DNA of 64,000 nt from Pseudomonadota bacterium (GTDB taxonomy: Bacteria > Pseudomonadota > Gammaproteobacteria > Eutrophobiales > Eutrophobiaceae): NCBI GenBank assembly GCA_013112535.1, contig JABFGI010000001.1, forward strand, positions 62,001 through 126,000. The letters run 5' to 3'. Numbering within the stretch: position 1 is the first letter of the stretch; the number at the start of each line of letters is the position of its first letter. The notes beneath the pieces were generated by a model. It was not told where the DNA came from and ran no database searches. It saw nothing but the letters and a program-made list of their open reading frames with translations. Position numbers and translations under genes: made by a program. Positions 37,825 through 47,915 of the stretch are shown piece by piece.

Positions 37825-39918
37825 ATGGCCACACCGGGAACAATGTCATTAAAGATATCGGACTGGAGTCGAATGGGCCTGGGTGCGCCGTTATTATTAA
37901 TGGCAATTTTGGCAATGATGGTTATTCCCTTACCACCGTTTTTACTCGATATCTTTTTCACATTTAATATAGCGTTATCTTTAATTGTTCTTTTAGCCGT
38001 GGTTTACAGCTTACGGCCATTAGAATTTGCAGTATTCCCAACGGTAATATTAATCGCAACTTTATTACGTCTAAGTTTGAATGTTGCATCAACTCGTGTT
38101 GTTTTATTAAATGGTCATGCCGGTCCTGATGCTGCGGGTAAAGTGATCGAATCATTCGGTGACTTTGTTGTTGGTGGAAATTACACAGTGGGATTTGTTG
38201 TTTTTACCATTCTGGTTGTTATTAACTTTGTTGTTGTAACTAAAGGTGCAGGGAGAATATCTGAAGTAACTGCACGTTTTACCCTTGATGCTATGCCGGG
38301 TAAACAAATGGCAATAGACGCTGATTTAAATGCCGGTTTGATAGATCAGGAAGAGGCGAAAACAAGGCGAGCAGAAGTAGCACAGGAAGCGGATTTTTAT
38401 GGTGCAATGGACGGTGCCAGTAAATTTGTTCGCGGTGATGCGATCGCCGGCATCCTGATTTTATTTATTAATATTCTAGGTGGTTTAGCTATAGGAATTG
38501 TGCAACATGATTTAGCGATGGCTGATGCTGCACGTATTTATACATTGTTGACAATTGGTGACGGTCTAGTCGCACAAATTCCTTCTTTGTTCTTATCAAC
38601 TGCCGCCGCCATCATTGTTACGCGTGTTTCCTCAGCATCAGATATGGGGCAGCAAATTATTTTTCAATTGTTTCGAACACCTAAAACCCTGTATATCACA
38701 GCTTCAGTACTGGGTTTAATCGGCATTATTCCAGGCATGCCAAATGTTGCTTTTCTTTTCTTTGCGATTGTTACAGCAGGACTTGCATATTGGATGGGTG
38801 AAAAGAAAGCACAACTAGAAGTTGAACAGCAAGAAATAGCCCCAGAACCCGTTGCACTACCCGCTGAAGAAGAACGCGAACTGGGTTGGGATGATGTTGA
38901 AAGTATTGATCAAATTGGACTGGAAGTAGGATATCGATTAATACCGATGGTTGATCGCAAGCAGGGTGGACAATTGCTATCCAGAGTAAAAGGTGTCAGA
39001 AAAAAATTAACACAGGAATTAGGGTTTTTATTACCTGCCGTACATATACGTGACAATCTGGATTTAGAACCAAACAGTTATCGTATTGTTATTAAGGATG
39101 CGACGATAGCCAAAGCATCAGTCCAGGTTGATGCAGAATTAGCGATAAATCCGGGTCAAGTTTTTGGCGAATTGCCGGGTAATACGGCAACCGATCCTGT
39201 TTTTGGTCTGGAAGCTGTATGGATAGATCCGACACAACGTGATCAGGCTCAGACTTACGGATATACCGTGGTTGACCCAAGTACAGTTGTCGCGACACAT
39301 ATGAGTCAAATATTACAGGAACACGCACATGAATTATTGGGCTATAAGGAAGTTCAGTCATTAATTGATCGATATAATGAAAATTCTCCGAAAGTCATTG
39401 ACGATATTATTCCGAATATCATTCCGGTCAGCATTGTTTTAAAAGTCATGCAAAATCTATTGCGTGAAAATATTCCAATACGTGATATCCGCACCATTAT
39501 TGAAACCATTATTGAGTACTCCCGTACAACACAATCGACTGATGCATTGACAGCGGCAGTACGCGTCGCTTTGGGGCGCTTGATTATCGAACGAATCAGT
39601 AGTGGCGATGATGAATTGCCAGTCATTACTTTAGACATGGCACTGGAACAGTTATTGCAGCAGACACTACAGGCAATGTCAGAAGGAACGGGTGCGGTAG
39701 AACCGGGGTTGGCACAACGATTAATAAGCTCCTTACGAGAAGCATGTGAAAAACAGGAGTTAGCGGGGCAACCGTCGGTATTACTGGTAGCAGATAATTT
39801 GCGGGAATTACTGGTGCGGTTGGTTAGATCCAGTGTTCCAAGATTAAATATTTTAGCTTTTAGTGAAGTACCGGAAAGCAAAAATATCAGAATAGTAAAC
39901 TCGGTTGGTTCAGTTTAA
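37825..39918 (+). CDS. flhA: Flagellar export apparatus protein FlhA
   Basis: 697 residues, a typical length. The N-terminal half has eight membrane segments and the FHIPEP-family signature around FPTVILIATLLRLSLNVAST, RFTLDAMPGKQMAIDADLNA and GDAIAGILILFINILGG. The C-terminal half is the cytosolic ring that docks chaperone-substrate complexes, with VDPSTVVATHMSQILQEHA and QNLLRENIPIRDIRTIIETI. GGAATAATCGTC precedes the ATG. Confidence 0.97.
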   Translation: MATPGTMSLKISDWSRMGLGAPLLLMAILAMMVIPLPPFLLDIFFTFNIALSLIVLLAVVYSLRPLEFAVFPTVILIATLLRLSLNVASTRVVLLNGHAGPDAAGKVIESFGDFVVGGNYTVGFVVFTILVVINFVVVTKGAGRISEVTARFTLDAMPGKQMAIDADLNAGLIDQEEAKTRRAEVAQEADFYGAMDGASKFVRGDAIAGILILFINILGGLAIGIVQHDLAMADAARIYTLLTIGDGLVAQIPSLFLSTAAAIIVTRVSSASDMGQQIIFQLFRTPKTLYITASVLGLIGIIPGMPNVAFLFFAIVTAGLAYWMGEKKAQLEVEQQEIAPEPVALPAEEERELGWDDVESIDQIGLEVGYRLIPMVDRKQGGQLLSRVKGVRKKLTQELGFLLPAVHIRDNLDLEPNSYRIVIKDATIAKASVQVDAELAINPGQVFGELPGNTATDPVFGLEAVWIDPTQRDQAQTYGYTVVDPSTVVATHMSQILQEHAHELLGYKEVQSLIDRYNENSPKVIDDIIPNIIPVSIVLKVMQNLLRENIPIRDIRTIIETIIEYSRTTQSTDALTAAVRVALGRLIIERISSGDDELPVITLDMALEQLLQQTLQAMSEGTGAVEPGLAQRLISSLREACEKQELAGQPSVLLVADNLRELLVRLVRSSVPRLNILAFSEVPESKNIRIVNSVGSV

Positions 39919-39957
39919 ACAACTAAACAGGAATAAAGTTCAGGTAATACAACGACG

Positions 39958-41181
39958 ATGAAAATAAAAAAATACTTTGCTTCAGATATGCGCCAGGCAC
40001 TGGAAATGGCGCGTGAAGAACATGGTTCGGATGTTGTTATTCTTTCTAACAGGAAGGTATTGGGTGGTGTTGAATTAATTGCCGCTGAAGATTATGACGA
40101 ACAAATTTACAACAAAAGCACGGAAGCAAGACAATCACATGAAAGTAATAAGCAACAGCCAGAATTGGTTGAAACAATAGCAACAGAAATTGAAAAACCG
40201 GCCAAGGCTGAGTCGGTTTCAGATATATGGACGCATGACTCGACCATTGATCAAATGCGCGATGAATTAAAATCATTGCGATCCATGCTGGAACAGCAAA
40301 TGTCAGGTCTGGCCTGGGGAGCTATCGGCAGACAACATCCTCTATGGGCAAACTTAATCCGGCAATTAATTAATCTTGATTTAACTCCAAAGCTGGCTCG
40401 TCAATTAGTGGAAGAGATTCCTGAAGATTATAAATTTGACCAGGCATGGCGAACCTTGCTGGCGTTACTAACTTATAAAATTCCCCAGTTTCATGACAAT
40501 ATTTTGACTGCGGGTAATAAAATATTGTTTTTTGGACCCTCAGGCTCAGGCAAAACGACAACCATAGCAAAAATGGCAACACGTTATGCACTTGAATATG
40601 GTACGCAGAATATTATGTTGGCAACGACTGATATTTATCGGGTTGGTGCACGTGAACAGATAAGAAGCTATGCCAGAATTCTGGGAATTCCTATACGAAC
40701 AATTAATAACAAAGAAGACTATTTAAGTCTGTTTGATGGTCCAGCCAGTGAAAAATTAATATTAATTGATACGGCGGGTTTAAGTCTTAAAGACAAAAAA
40801 CACCAGGAACAAATAAGTTTATTAAAATCTACCGATCAAAAAATAATGAAAGGTTTGATTTTACCCACAACTGAACATTACAACGGTTTGTCCCGCCTCA
40901 TTGATAATTACCAATCATTTAATCCGGATTTTTGTATTCCTACAAAACTGGATGAGGCGACATCATTGGGCGGTTTTTTGTCTGTTGCCATAGAAAAGGC
41001 AATACCCATTGCGGGGCTATGTGATGGACAACGTGTGCCGGAAGACTTACATAAAATGAAACCGTACGAACTTGTTTCAAGAGTCGTTAGTCGAGCTAAT
41101 CAGAACCAGATTAAATTTGATGAAGAACACATGGAACAATCAATCGGTCATTATGAATTTGAAAATGATCTCAAACATTAA
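39958..41181 (+). CDS. flhF: Flagellar polar-placement SRP-type GTPase FlhF
   Basis: 407 residues. A B-domain (1-60, MKIKKYFASDMRQALEMARE) and a polar linker precede the SRP-GTPase core. G1 is GPSGSGKTTTIAKMA (from about residue 193), then ATTDIYRVGAREQIRSYA, G3 LIDTAGLS and the TKLDEATSLGG guanine-contact region. FlhF places the flagellum at the pole. It precedes flhG, its GTPase-activating partner. Confidence 0.95.
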   Translation: MKIKKYFASDMRQALEMAREEHGSDVVILSNRKVLGGVELIAAEDYDEQIYNKSTEARQSHESNKQQPELVETIATEIEKPAKAESVSDIWTHDSTIDQMRDELKSLRSMLEQQMSGLAWGAIGRQHPLWANLIRQLINLDLTPKLARQLVEEIPEDYKFDQAWRTLLALLTYKIPQFHDNILTAGNKILFFGPSGSGKTTTIAKMATRYALEYGTQNIMLATTDIYRVGAREQIRSYARILGIPIRTINNKEDYLSLFDGPASEKLILIDTAGLSLKDKKHQEQISLLKSTDQKIMKGLILPTTEHYNGLSRLIDNYQSFNPDFCIPTKLDEATSLGGFLSVAIEKAIPIAGLCDGQRVPEDLHKMKPYELVSRVVSRANQNQIKFDEEHMEQSIGHYEFENDLKH

Positions 41182-41192
41182 GCGGGTATGTT

Positions 41193-42041
41193 ATGACATT
41201 AAAAAATAAACAATCGACCCGGGTTTTAGCAGTTACCAGCGGTAAAGGTGGTGTCGGTAAAACAAATATTTCTATTAATCTTGCGTTAGCTTTGGCAGAA
41301 AGAGACAAGTCAGTCACGTTGATGGATGCCGATCTTGGTTTGGCAAATATAGATGTGTTGTTAAATTTGAAACCATTGCGCAATCTCTCCCATGTAATAG
41401 AAGGTGAATGTGAGTTAAAGGATATAATTATTGAGGGTCCTGATAATATTCGTATCATTCCGGCCTCATCAGGAATAAAAATGATGAGTCAATTGACGTC
41501 GGCACAAAATGCCGGTCTGGTACATGCTTTTGATGAACTGGAAGAATCTACCGATATATTAATCGTTGATACTTCAGCTGGCTTATCCGATAGCGTAATA
41601 CGTTTTTGTAGCGCTGCTCAGGAAGTATTTATTGTGGTATGCAATGATCCGGCATCAATAGCAGATTCGTATGCATTGATAAAAACACTGCACCGGGACC
41701 ACAAGATTCAGCGCTTTCAGGTTGTTGTAAACAAGGTTAAGACAGAGGCAGAAGGCTGCGAATTATTTGAAAGATTACGTTCTGTTAGTGAACAATTTCT
41801 TGATGTCGTACTTAAATTAAAGGTCATTATTCCTCAGGACGAGAATATTTTACGGGCAGTACGTCAACGGCGGCCCTTTTACACCTCATATCCTGATTCG
41901 AAAGCAATAAAATCATTCAAGAAATTTGCAGCAGAGGTCGATAACACTAACAGGAGTGCAAGTGCCAATGGTCGATTAACATTTTTTGCGAAACAAATGA
42001 TTGGTTTGCAGGATTCGTTGCCATCGAGGGCAATAATATGA
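41193..42041 (+). CDS. flhG: MinD-like ATPase FlhG/FleN, flagellar number control
   Basis: 282 residues. The deviant Walker A is SGKGGVGKTNISINLA (KGGVGKT at 18-24), followed by LMDADLGLANIDVLLNL and LIVDTSAGLSDSVIRF. A C-terminal amphipathic region (AAEVDNTNRS... to the end) is suited to membrane contact. FlhG limits the cell to one or few flagella by stimulating FlhF and by antagonising FleQ. Its stop overlaps the fliA start (ATGA). Confidence 0.95.
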   Translation: MTLKNKQSTRVLAVTSGKGGVGKTNISINLALALAERDKSVTLMDADLGLANIDVLLNLKPLRNLSHVIEGECELKDIIIEGPDNIRIIPASSGIKMMSQLTSAQNAGLVHAFDELEESTDILIVDTSAGLSDSVIRFCSAAQEVFIVVCNDPASIADSYALIKTLHRDHKIQRFQVVVNKVKTEAEGCELFERLRSVSEQFLDVVLKLKVIIPQDENILRAVRQRRPFYTSYPDSKAIKSFKKFAAEVDNTNRSASANGRLTFFAKQMIGLQDSLPSRAII

Positions 42042-42790
42042 ACCAGGGACTTGCAGCTTATACAGATACGGCGGGTGTCAGTGCGACAACGCAGGATGAG
42101 CTGGTTGAAGTACATGCATCACTGGTGAAGCGCATCGCTTATCACTTGATTAGCAGATTGCCTTCATGTGTGCAGGTAGAAGATTTAATTCAGTCCGGAA
42201 TGATTGGATTATTAGAAGCGGCACGAAATTATGATGCTAGCCAGGGTGCCAGTTTTGAGACCTATGCCGGTATTCGTATTCGAGGTTCGATGTTGGATGA
42301 AATAAGAAAAGGAGACTGGACTCCCCGGTCTTTACATCGGAAAGTCAGGGAAATTTCCTCGGCGATGCGACAGATTGAAACGGAAAAAGGCAGGGATGCG
42401 CGAGATAGCGAAGTAGCTGAAAGATTGGATATGTCACTGGATGAATACCATATGGTATTACAGGATGCGAGCAGTCATCAAATAGTCAGTTTTGAAGATA
42501 TTCCATCCAGAGATGCAACGGTAGTTGATGGGTTTAGTGCCAAGATAACGGGACCGTTGGAAAAGTTACAGGAAGATAATTTAAAAGAGACGCTGGCTAA
42601 GGTTGTTGCTTTATTACCAGAACGGGAACGGTTAGTGATGTCTCTTTATTATGATGAAGAATTGAATTTAAGAGAGACAGGAGAAGTGTTAGGTGTAAGT
42701 GAATCAAGAGTCTGTCAGATTCATTCGCAGGCCCTGATTCGATTAAAAGCGAAAATACAACGAATGTTTAATGAAAATGAACATGAATAG
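42038..42790 (+). CDS. fliA: RNA polymerase sigma28 factor FliA
   Basis: 250 residues. Region 2 has DLIQSGMIGLLEAARNYD and FETYAGIRIRGSMLDEIRKG. Region 3 has DSEVAERLDMSLDEY. Region 4 has LPERERLVMSLYYDEELNLR and GVSESRVCQIHSQALIRLK. FliA reads the promoters at 3227, 4342 and 16784 in this window and is held by FlgM. It is translationally coupled to flhG. Confidence 0.97.
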   Translation: MNQGLAAYTDTAGVSATTQDELVEVHASLVKRIAYHLISRLPSCVQVEDLIQSGMIGLLEAARNYDASQGASFETYAGIRIRGSMLDEIRKGDWTPRSLHRKVREISSAMRQIETEKGRDARDSEVAERLDMSLDEYHMVLQDASSHQIVSFEDIPSRDATVVDGFSAKITGPLEKLQEDNLKETLAKVVALLPERERLVMSLYYDEELNLRETGEVLGVSESRVCQIHSQALIRLKAKIQRMFNENEHE

Positions 42791-42837
42791 CACTGTTAAT
42801 AAATTGAACAGGAAGAATTTCATTGTGGAGGTAGGTT

Positions 42838-43227
42838 GTGGATAAAGATATGAAAATATTGATAGTAGATGATTTTTCTACGATGAGACGTATCGTAAAA
42901 AATCTTTTACGTGATTTAGGATTCACGAATACCAGTGAAGCTGATGATGGATTAACTGCGCTTCCTATGCTGCAAGGTGGTAAATATGATTTTCTGGTAA
43001 CAGACTGGAATATGCCAGGTATGCAAGGTATTGATTTATTAAAAGCAGTTCGAGCTGATCCAAATCTTGCATCATTACCGGTACTAATGGTGACAGCTGA
43101 ATCAAAAAAAGATCAAATTGTTGAAGCAGCACAAGCTGGAGTAAACGGCTATGTCGTTAAGCCATTTACCGCAGCTACGTTAAAAGAAAAAATAGATAAA
43201 ATATTTGAAAGAATAGAAGCCGCTTAA
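42838..43227 (+). CDS. cheY: Chemotaxis response regulator CheY
   Basis: 129 residues, a single receiver domain, GTG start behind GTGGAGG. It has the acidic pair Asp11-Asp12, phosphoacceptor Asp56 in [12 protein letters not shown], Thr86 in MVTAES and Lys108 in VVKPF, all canonical. CheY-P binds FliM and changes rotation. cheZ follows 13 bp later. Confidence 0.96.
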   Translation: MDKDMKILIVDDFSTMRRIVKNLLRDLGFTNTSEADDGLTALPMLQGGKYDFLVTDWNMPGMQGIDLLKAVRADPNLASLPVLMVTAESKKDQIVEAAQAGVNGYVVKPFTAATLKEKIDKIFERIEAA

Positions 43228-43240
43228 AGGGGGAATGTAA

Positions 43241-43990
43241 ATGAGCACTGATGCAGCAGTAGCAACAGGAATACAAGAACCCGTTGATATGCGGCTTTCA
43301 TTAGCAAAATCATTGGTGGTAAACCTTGAACAAGGTAATGCAGAAGCAGTAGAACAAGTCATTAATAGCCTTGCTAACCAGCAGGAATCTATGTTGTTTC
43401 AGGAAGTTGGTAAGTTAACACGCCAGTTACATGATTCACTTGCCATATTTGGTATTGATGATCGTTTTCCTGATCTGGCTGAAAATCGGATTCCCAATGC
43501 ACGAGAAAGATTGAATTATGTTATTGAAAAAACAGAAGAGTCAGCTCATCGTACTTTAAATGCAGTTGAAGAAGCGTTACCGATTGCACATGAGTTGGAA
43601 GAAAACGGACGTACCATGCGACAGGACTGGTCAAAGTTTACCCGTCGAGAAATGAATGCAGAAGAATTCAGACAAATGAGTAAGCATATTGAGGCTTTCT
43701 TAGAAACGGTTGAAACAGATGCGAAAGAATTAAACAAGGGTCTTTCTGATGTCATGATGGCTCAGGACTTTCAGGATATTACGGGTCAAATTATTCGACA
43801 GGTTATCGAGCTGGTTCAGGAAATGGAAGAAAGTCTGGTTACAGTCATTAGAAACACGAGTTCTGTTACAAAACATAAGGAAGAAAAGAATATTGTTGCT
43901 GAAGGACCGCAAGTGAATCAGGAAGATAATCCAGATGTTATGTCCGGACAGGATGATGTTGATGATTTGTTATCGAGTCTAGGCTTTTAA
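43241..43990 (+). CDS. cheZ: CheY-P phosphatase CheZ
   Basis: 249 residues, mostly long helices. The active-site stretch is MMAQDFQDITGQIIRQVIE (DFQDITGQ at 176-183), which includes the catalytic Gln. The C-terminal peptide DVDDLLSSLGF is the CheY-binding tail. It ends 46 bp before cheA. CheZ is restricted largely to beta/gammaproteobacteria, which supports the taxonomic reading. Confidence 0.96.
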   Translation: MSTDAAVATGIQEPVDMRLSLAKSLVVNLEQGNAEAVEQVINSLANQQESMLFQEVGKLTRQLHDSLAIFGIDDRFPDLAENRIPNARERLNYVIEKTEESAHRTLNAVEEALPIAHELEENGRTMRQDWSKFTRREMNAEEFRQMSKHIEAFLETVETDAKELNKGLSDVMMAQDFQDITGQIIRQVIELVQEMEESLVTVIRNTSSVTKHKEEKNIVAEGPQVNQEDNPDVMSGQDDVDDLLSSLGF

Positions 43991-44036
43991 TTAAAGTTCA
44001 TGATTTTTATTAATATGGATTTTGGGAAATAGGAAA

Positions 44037-46073
44037 ATGGCAATAGATTTAAATGATGAAATAATGCAGGACTTTCTTCTTGAAGCAGGAGAGATACTGG
44101 AATTATTAAGTGAACAACTGGTTGAACTTGAATCAAGGCCTGACGATAACGACCTGCTAAATGCTGTCTTCAGAAGTTTTCATACAATAAAAGGTGGTGC
44201 GGGTTTTCTTAGTATTGAACCGTTAGTAGATGTTTGTCACACCGCTGAAAATGTATTTGATCTGTTACGTCAGGGTCAACGTTCAGTTAATGCTGAGCTA
44301 ATGGATGTAATGTTAGCTGTACTTGATGTCGTTAATACCATGTTTCAGGAAATTAATGAGGCACAGGACCCGACTCCGGCTGAAAATGAATTGATTGAAC
44401 GGTTAAAATTATTCTCCGTTCCTGAATCAGAGGATGTCCCGGCTCCTGTAGAAGAAGTGTCAGTGCCAGAAATAGAAATACCTGAAGAGACTACGCCTGA
44501 TCCGGTAGAAACTGCTGTTAATAATACTGATGAAAAAGAGGCTACTGGAAGTGCTATTGATGAAATAACAGATGATGAATTTGAAGATCTATTAGATCAA
44601 TTACATGGTAAAGGATCGCATGGTGGTGTTCCAGATACAAATATTGTAGCTAACACAGAGGATGACTCAGTATCTAAACAGGAAGCTAATGCACCAGCGG
44701 CATCAAATTCTGATGAAATAACAGATGATGAGTTTGAATCATTACTTGATGATTTACAGGCGAATAAGCAGGGTGCATTTATAGAAGCACCTGTAGCAGC
44801 AGAAAAAAAAGAAGAAGTAAAAGCAGAAACGAAACCGAAACCAGTTGCAGAAGTGCCTGTCGATAAACCAACTGTCGTCGCAACTAAAGCTGCACCAAAA
44901 GCTGAAACCACAGTACGAGTTGAAACCAGTACGTTAGATAAGATCATGAATATGGTTGGTGAACTGGTACTGGTTCGAAATCGTTTAGTTACTCTTGAAG
45001 CTGAAATTGGTAATGATGATATGAGTAAAACAGTCAGTAACCTGGATGTGGTGACTGCTGATTTACAATCCTCCGTCATGAAAACACGAATGCAACCTAT
45101 TAAAAAAGTATTTGGACGTTTTCCCCGTGTCGTGAGGGATTTGGCCCGAAGTTTAAAGAAAGATGTGGTTTTAAAAATGATTGGTGAAGATACTGATCTT
45201 GATAAAAACCTGGTTGAAGCATTGGCTGATCCGTTAATACATTTAGTTCGCAATTCAGTTGATCATGGTATAGAAATGCCAGATGTGCGAGAAGCTGCGG
45301 GTAAACCAAGACAGGGCACAGTCACTCTTTCAGCGAAACAGGAAGGCGAACACATTCTATTAACAATCTCAGATGATGGTGCCGGTATTGATGCAAAAGG
45401 TTTGAGCAAAAATGTTATTGAAAAAGGTTTGATGGATGAAGACTCAATTTCAAGACTTAATGATAAAGAAATTTATAATCTAATCTTTTTACCCGGTTTT
45501 TCAATTAAAAAAGAAATTTCAGATATTTCCGGTCGTGGTGTTGGTATGGACGTGGTCAAGACACGTATTAATCAATTAAATGGCATGATTGAAATAGATT
45601 CAATACCGGGAAAGGGAACAACGATGTTGATCAAGGTTCCGTTAACACTGGCAATTATGCCAACATTAATGGTTAAGTTAGGTGAAAAAGAACAAACATT
45701 TGCTTTACCTTTGGTAAATGTCAGTGAAATTCTTGAACTGGACATGAATAATGTTAATGAGGTAAATGGTAACAAGGTGATCATAGTGAGAGGCAAACCT
45801 GTTCCATTGGTTTATTTAAGTAATTGTCTTACAGGTAATGCTGGAAATTACGAAGGCACATCAGCACACGTTGTAATTGTAACGATCGGAACCAACCATG
45901 TTGGTTTATTAGTCGATAAACTGGTGGGCCGTGAGGAAGTCGTAATCAAGCCCTTAGGAGCTATGTTGCAAGGTACAACGGGACTGGCTGGTGCAACGAT
46001 CACTGGTAATGGAAAAATTGCACTCATCATCGATTTGCCTGATCTTATTCAATCGGGTGTCAGTGGTTTTTAG
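44037..46073 (+). CDS. cheA: Chemotaxis histidine kinase CheA
   Basis: 678 residues with the start at ATG 44037 behind AGGAAA; an in-frame TTG at 44022 is less likely. The Hpt domain has the phosphorylated His in FHTIKGGAGFLSI. A long acidic linker carries two copies of an EITDDEFExLLDxL motif (about residues 176-190 and 226-240). The P3 dimerisation, P4 kinase (VRNSVDHGIE, SDDGAGID, DISGRGVGMDVV) and P5 CheW-like domains follow. It phosphorylates CheY and CheB. Confidence 0.97.
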   Translation: MAIDLNDEIMQDFLLEAGEILELLSEQLVELESRPDDNDLLNAVFRSFHTIKGGAGFLSIEPLVDVCHTAENVFDLLRQGQRSVNAELMDVMLAVLDVVNTMFQEINEAQDPTPAENELIERLKLFSVPESEDVPAPVEEVSVPEIEIPEETTPDPVETAVNNTDEKEATGSAIDEITDDEFEDLLDQLHGKGSHGGVPDTNIVANTEDDSVSKQEANAPAASNSDEITDDEFESLLDDLQANKQGAFIEAPVAAEKKEEVKAETKPKPVAEVPVDKPTVVATKAAPKAETTVRVETSTLDKIMNMVGELVLVRNRLVTLEAEIGNDDMSKTVSNLDVVTADLQSSVMKTRMQPIKKVFGRFPRVVRDLARSLKKDVVLKMIGEDTDLDKNLVEALADPLIHLVRNSVDHGIEMPDVREAAGKPRQGTVTLSAKQEGEHILLTISDDGAGIDAKGLSKNVIEKGLMDEDSISRLNDKEIYNLIFLPGFSIKKEISDISGRGVGMDVVKTRINQLNGMIEIDSIPGKGTTMLIKVPLTLAIMPTLMVKLGEKEQTFALPLVNVSEILELDMNNVNEVNGNKVIIVRGKPVPLVYLSNCLTGNAGNYEGTSAHVVIVTIGTNHVGLLVDKLVGREEVVIKPLGAMLQGTTGLAGATITGNGKIALIIDLPDLIQSGVSGF

Positions 46074-46136
46074 AACTAATCTGAATGAAACATAATATTA
46101 ACCGGGATGGTTTTATATAGATGATGGTAATTTACT

Positions 46137-47168
46137 ATGGTTAAAGTTCTAATTGTTGATGACTCCAGTTTTTTTCGTCGACGTATTGCCGAGTTTCTTT
46201 CATCTGATTCGCGTATAGAAGTTATTGGACAGGCGGTTGATGGTTTAGATGCGGTTGAGAAAGTAAATCAACTTAATCCGGACGTCATTACCATGGATAT
46301 TGAAATGCCAAAACTTGATGGCATTAGCGCTGTAAAAAAAATTCGTGAAACTAAATCAACACCTATATTGATGTTCTCTTCTTTAACGCATGATGGGGCA
46401 AAAGCGACTTTCGAAGCTCTGGATGCCGGAGCGTCAGATTTTCTGCCGAAAAAGTTTGAAGATATTGCAACGGAAAAGTCAGAAGCTATTAAAACTTTAT
46501 GTGATCGTGTTGTCACTCTTTCTAATAAAGGAACTAAAATAGTTGAAGCAAAATTAAAAATTCCTGAAGCTATAAGAAAACTATCGACATCAACCAGTTC
46601 TAAAGGTTATCAATTAGCCGTCATAGGTGCTTCGACAGGTGGTCCAGCTGCCATTGAAAAAGTGTTAAAAACCTTACCCGCAGACTTTTCTCTGCCCATT
46701 TTATTAACTCAACATATGCCCGGTAGTTTTACCGGTGCATTTGCCGAACGACTCAATAAAATTTGTGCTATTAGTGTCAAAGAAGCAGAAGATGGTGATG
46801 AATTGAGACCAGGAACAGCTTATGTTGCACCTGGGGGAAGGCAAATGCGTCTGAAAAAAAATGGTCGTCACAACATCATTAGTATTATTGATGACCCTGC
46901 TGTAACAATATATAAACCCTGTGTCGATGTTACGTTTAATTCAATTGCTGAAGAATATAGTGGCAGAGTATTAGCGATCGTTATGACTGGTATGGGTAGC
47001 GATGGTTGTAAAGGCGCAAGATTATTGAGAGAGAAAGGTGCCACTGTTTGGGTGCAAGATGAAGCCTCATGCGTAGTTTATGGTATGCCAATGGCTGTAG
47101 TTAAAGAAAATCTGGCTGACAAGGTAATGTCTGTTGACGAGATTGGAATGTCTCTCGCGCGACATTAA
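46137..47168 (+). CDS. cheB: Chemotaxis methylesterase CheB
   Basis: 343 residues. The receiver domain has phosphoacceptor Asp54 in ITMDIEMPKLDG. After a linker, the esterase domain carries the Ser-His-Asp triad: Ser166 in GASTGGP, His193 in TQHMPG and Asp289 in MTGMGSDG. It removes receptor methyl groups and opposes CheR (5416-6288). It is 63 bp after cheA and 6 bp before motC. Confidence 0.96.
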   Translation: MVKVLIVDDSSFFRRRIAEFLSSDSRIEVIGQAVDGLDAVEKVNQLNPDVITMDIEMPKLDGISAVKKIRETKSTPILMFSSLTHDGAKATFEALDAGASDFLPKKFEDIATEKSEAIKTLCDRVVTLSNKGTKIVEAKLKIPEAIRKLSTSTSSKGYQLAVIGASTGGPAAIEKVLKTLPADFSLPILLTQHMPGSFTGAFAERLNKICAISVKEAEDGDELRPGTAYVAPGGRQMRLKKNGRHNIISIIDDPAVTIYKPCVDVTFNSIAEEYSGRVLAIVMTGMGSDGCKGARLLREKGATVWVQDEASCVVYGMPMAVVKENLADKVMSVDEIGMSLARH

Positions 47169-47174
47169 TGGTCT

Positions 47175-47915
47175 ATGGATATCTTAAGTATAATCGGCAT
47201 CATTGTTGGTGTTGGCGCAATACTGTTAGGTCAGTATCTTGATGGTGGTCATGTTGCAACTCTGATAAATGGCCCTGCTCTTATTATTGTTTTAGGTGGT
47301 TCGCTTGGCGCCATCATGCTGCAATCACCCCTGGCCGTATTTCTACATGCCATGAAATTATTCTTTTGGGTATTCAAACCACCTCAATTACCGCTTGATG
47401 AATCGATAGATCGCATTGTCCGCTGGAGTGATGTTTCACGTCGTAATGGTTTATTGGGACTGGAAAATATCATAAGTGAAGAAACGGATCCTTTTGTCCA
47501 ACGCGGCATACAAATGTTAGTTGACGGCAATGAACCGGAAGTAATTAGAAATAACATGGAAATAGATCTGCTAAGCAAAGAAAGATTTGATATGCAGGCT
47601 GCCAGGGTATTCGAAGCTATGGGCGCATATGCCCCGACTATCGGTATTATTGGCGCAGTATTGGGACTGATTCATGTCATGGGTAATTTAGCCGATCCAA
47701 CCAAGCTGGGAAGTGGCATAGCTGTTGCATTTGTAGCTACTGTATACGGTGTGGCAATGGCAAATTTATTATTTATCCCGATAGGAAACAAAATAAAAAG
47801 TGTTATACAAGAAGAAAGTCAGTTTAGAGAAATGCTTATTGAAGGCATTGTTAGTATTGCTGAAGGTGATAACCCGCGTATCATCGAATCGCGTCTCTAC
47901 GGCTTTCTCAATTAG
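47175..47915 (+). CDS. motC: Flagellar motor stator protein, MotA family (MotC type)
   Basis: 246 residues. It has four membrane segments (about 2-20, 32-50, 150-170, 183-203) and the MotA/TolQ family phrases AYAPTIGIIGAVLGLIHVMG and AFVATVYGVAMANLLFIPIG. The position after cheB matches motC of Pseudomonas, a second stator set that works on the same flagellum. Proton versus sodium coupling cannot be settled here. An unusual 156-bp gap separates it from motD. Confidence 0.92.
   Translation: MDILSIIGIIVGVGAILLGQYLDGGHVATLINGPALIIVLGGSLGAIMLQSPLAVFLHAMKLFFWVFKPPQLPLDESIDRIVRWSDVSRRNGLLGLENIISEETDPFVQRGIQMLVDGNEPEVIRNNMEIDLLSKERFDMQAARVFEAMGAYAPTIGIIGAVLGLIHVMGNLADPTKLGSGIAVAFVATVYGVAMANLLFIPIGNKIKSVIQEESQFREMLIEGIVSIAEGDNPRIIESRLYGFLN

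Noticed and set aside
39354-39881. A 175-codon antisense frame over flhA
   Set aside because: Covers the conserved FlhA cytosolic domain and shows no family features.
44597-45253. A 218-codon open frame antisense to cheA
   Set aside because: It lies wholly within cheA, whose domains are intact. Its composition is a by-product of the cheA codons and it matches no family.
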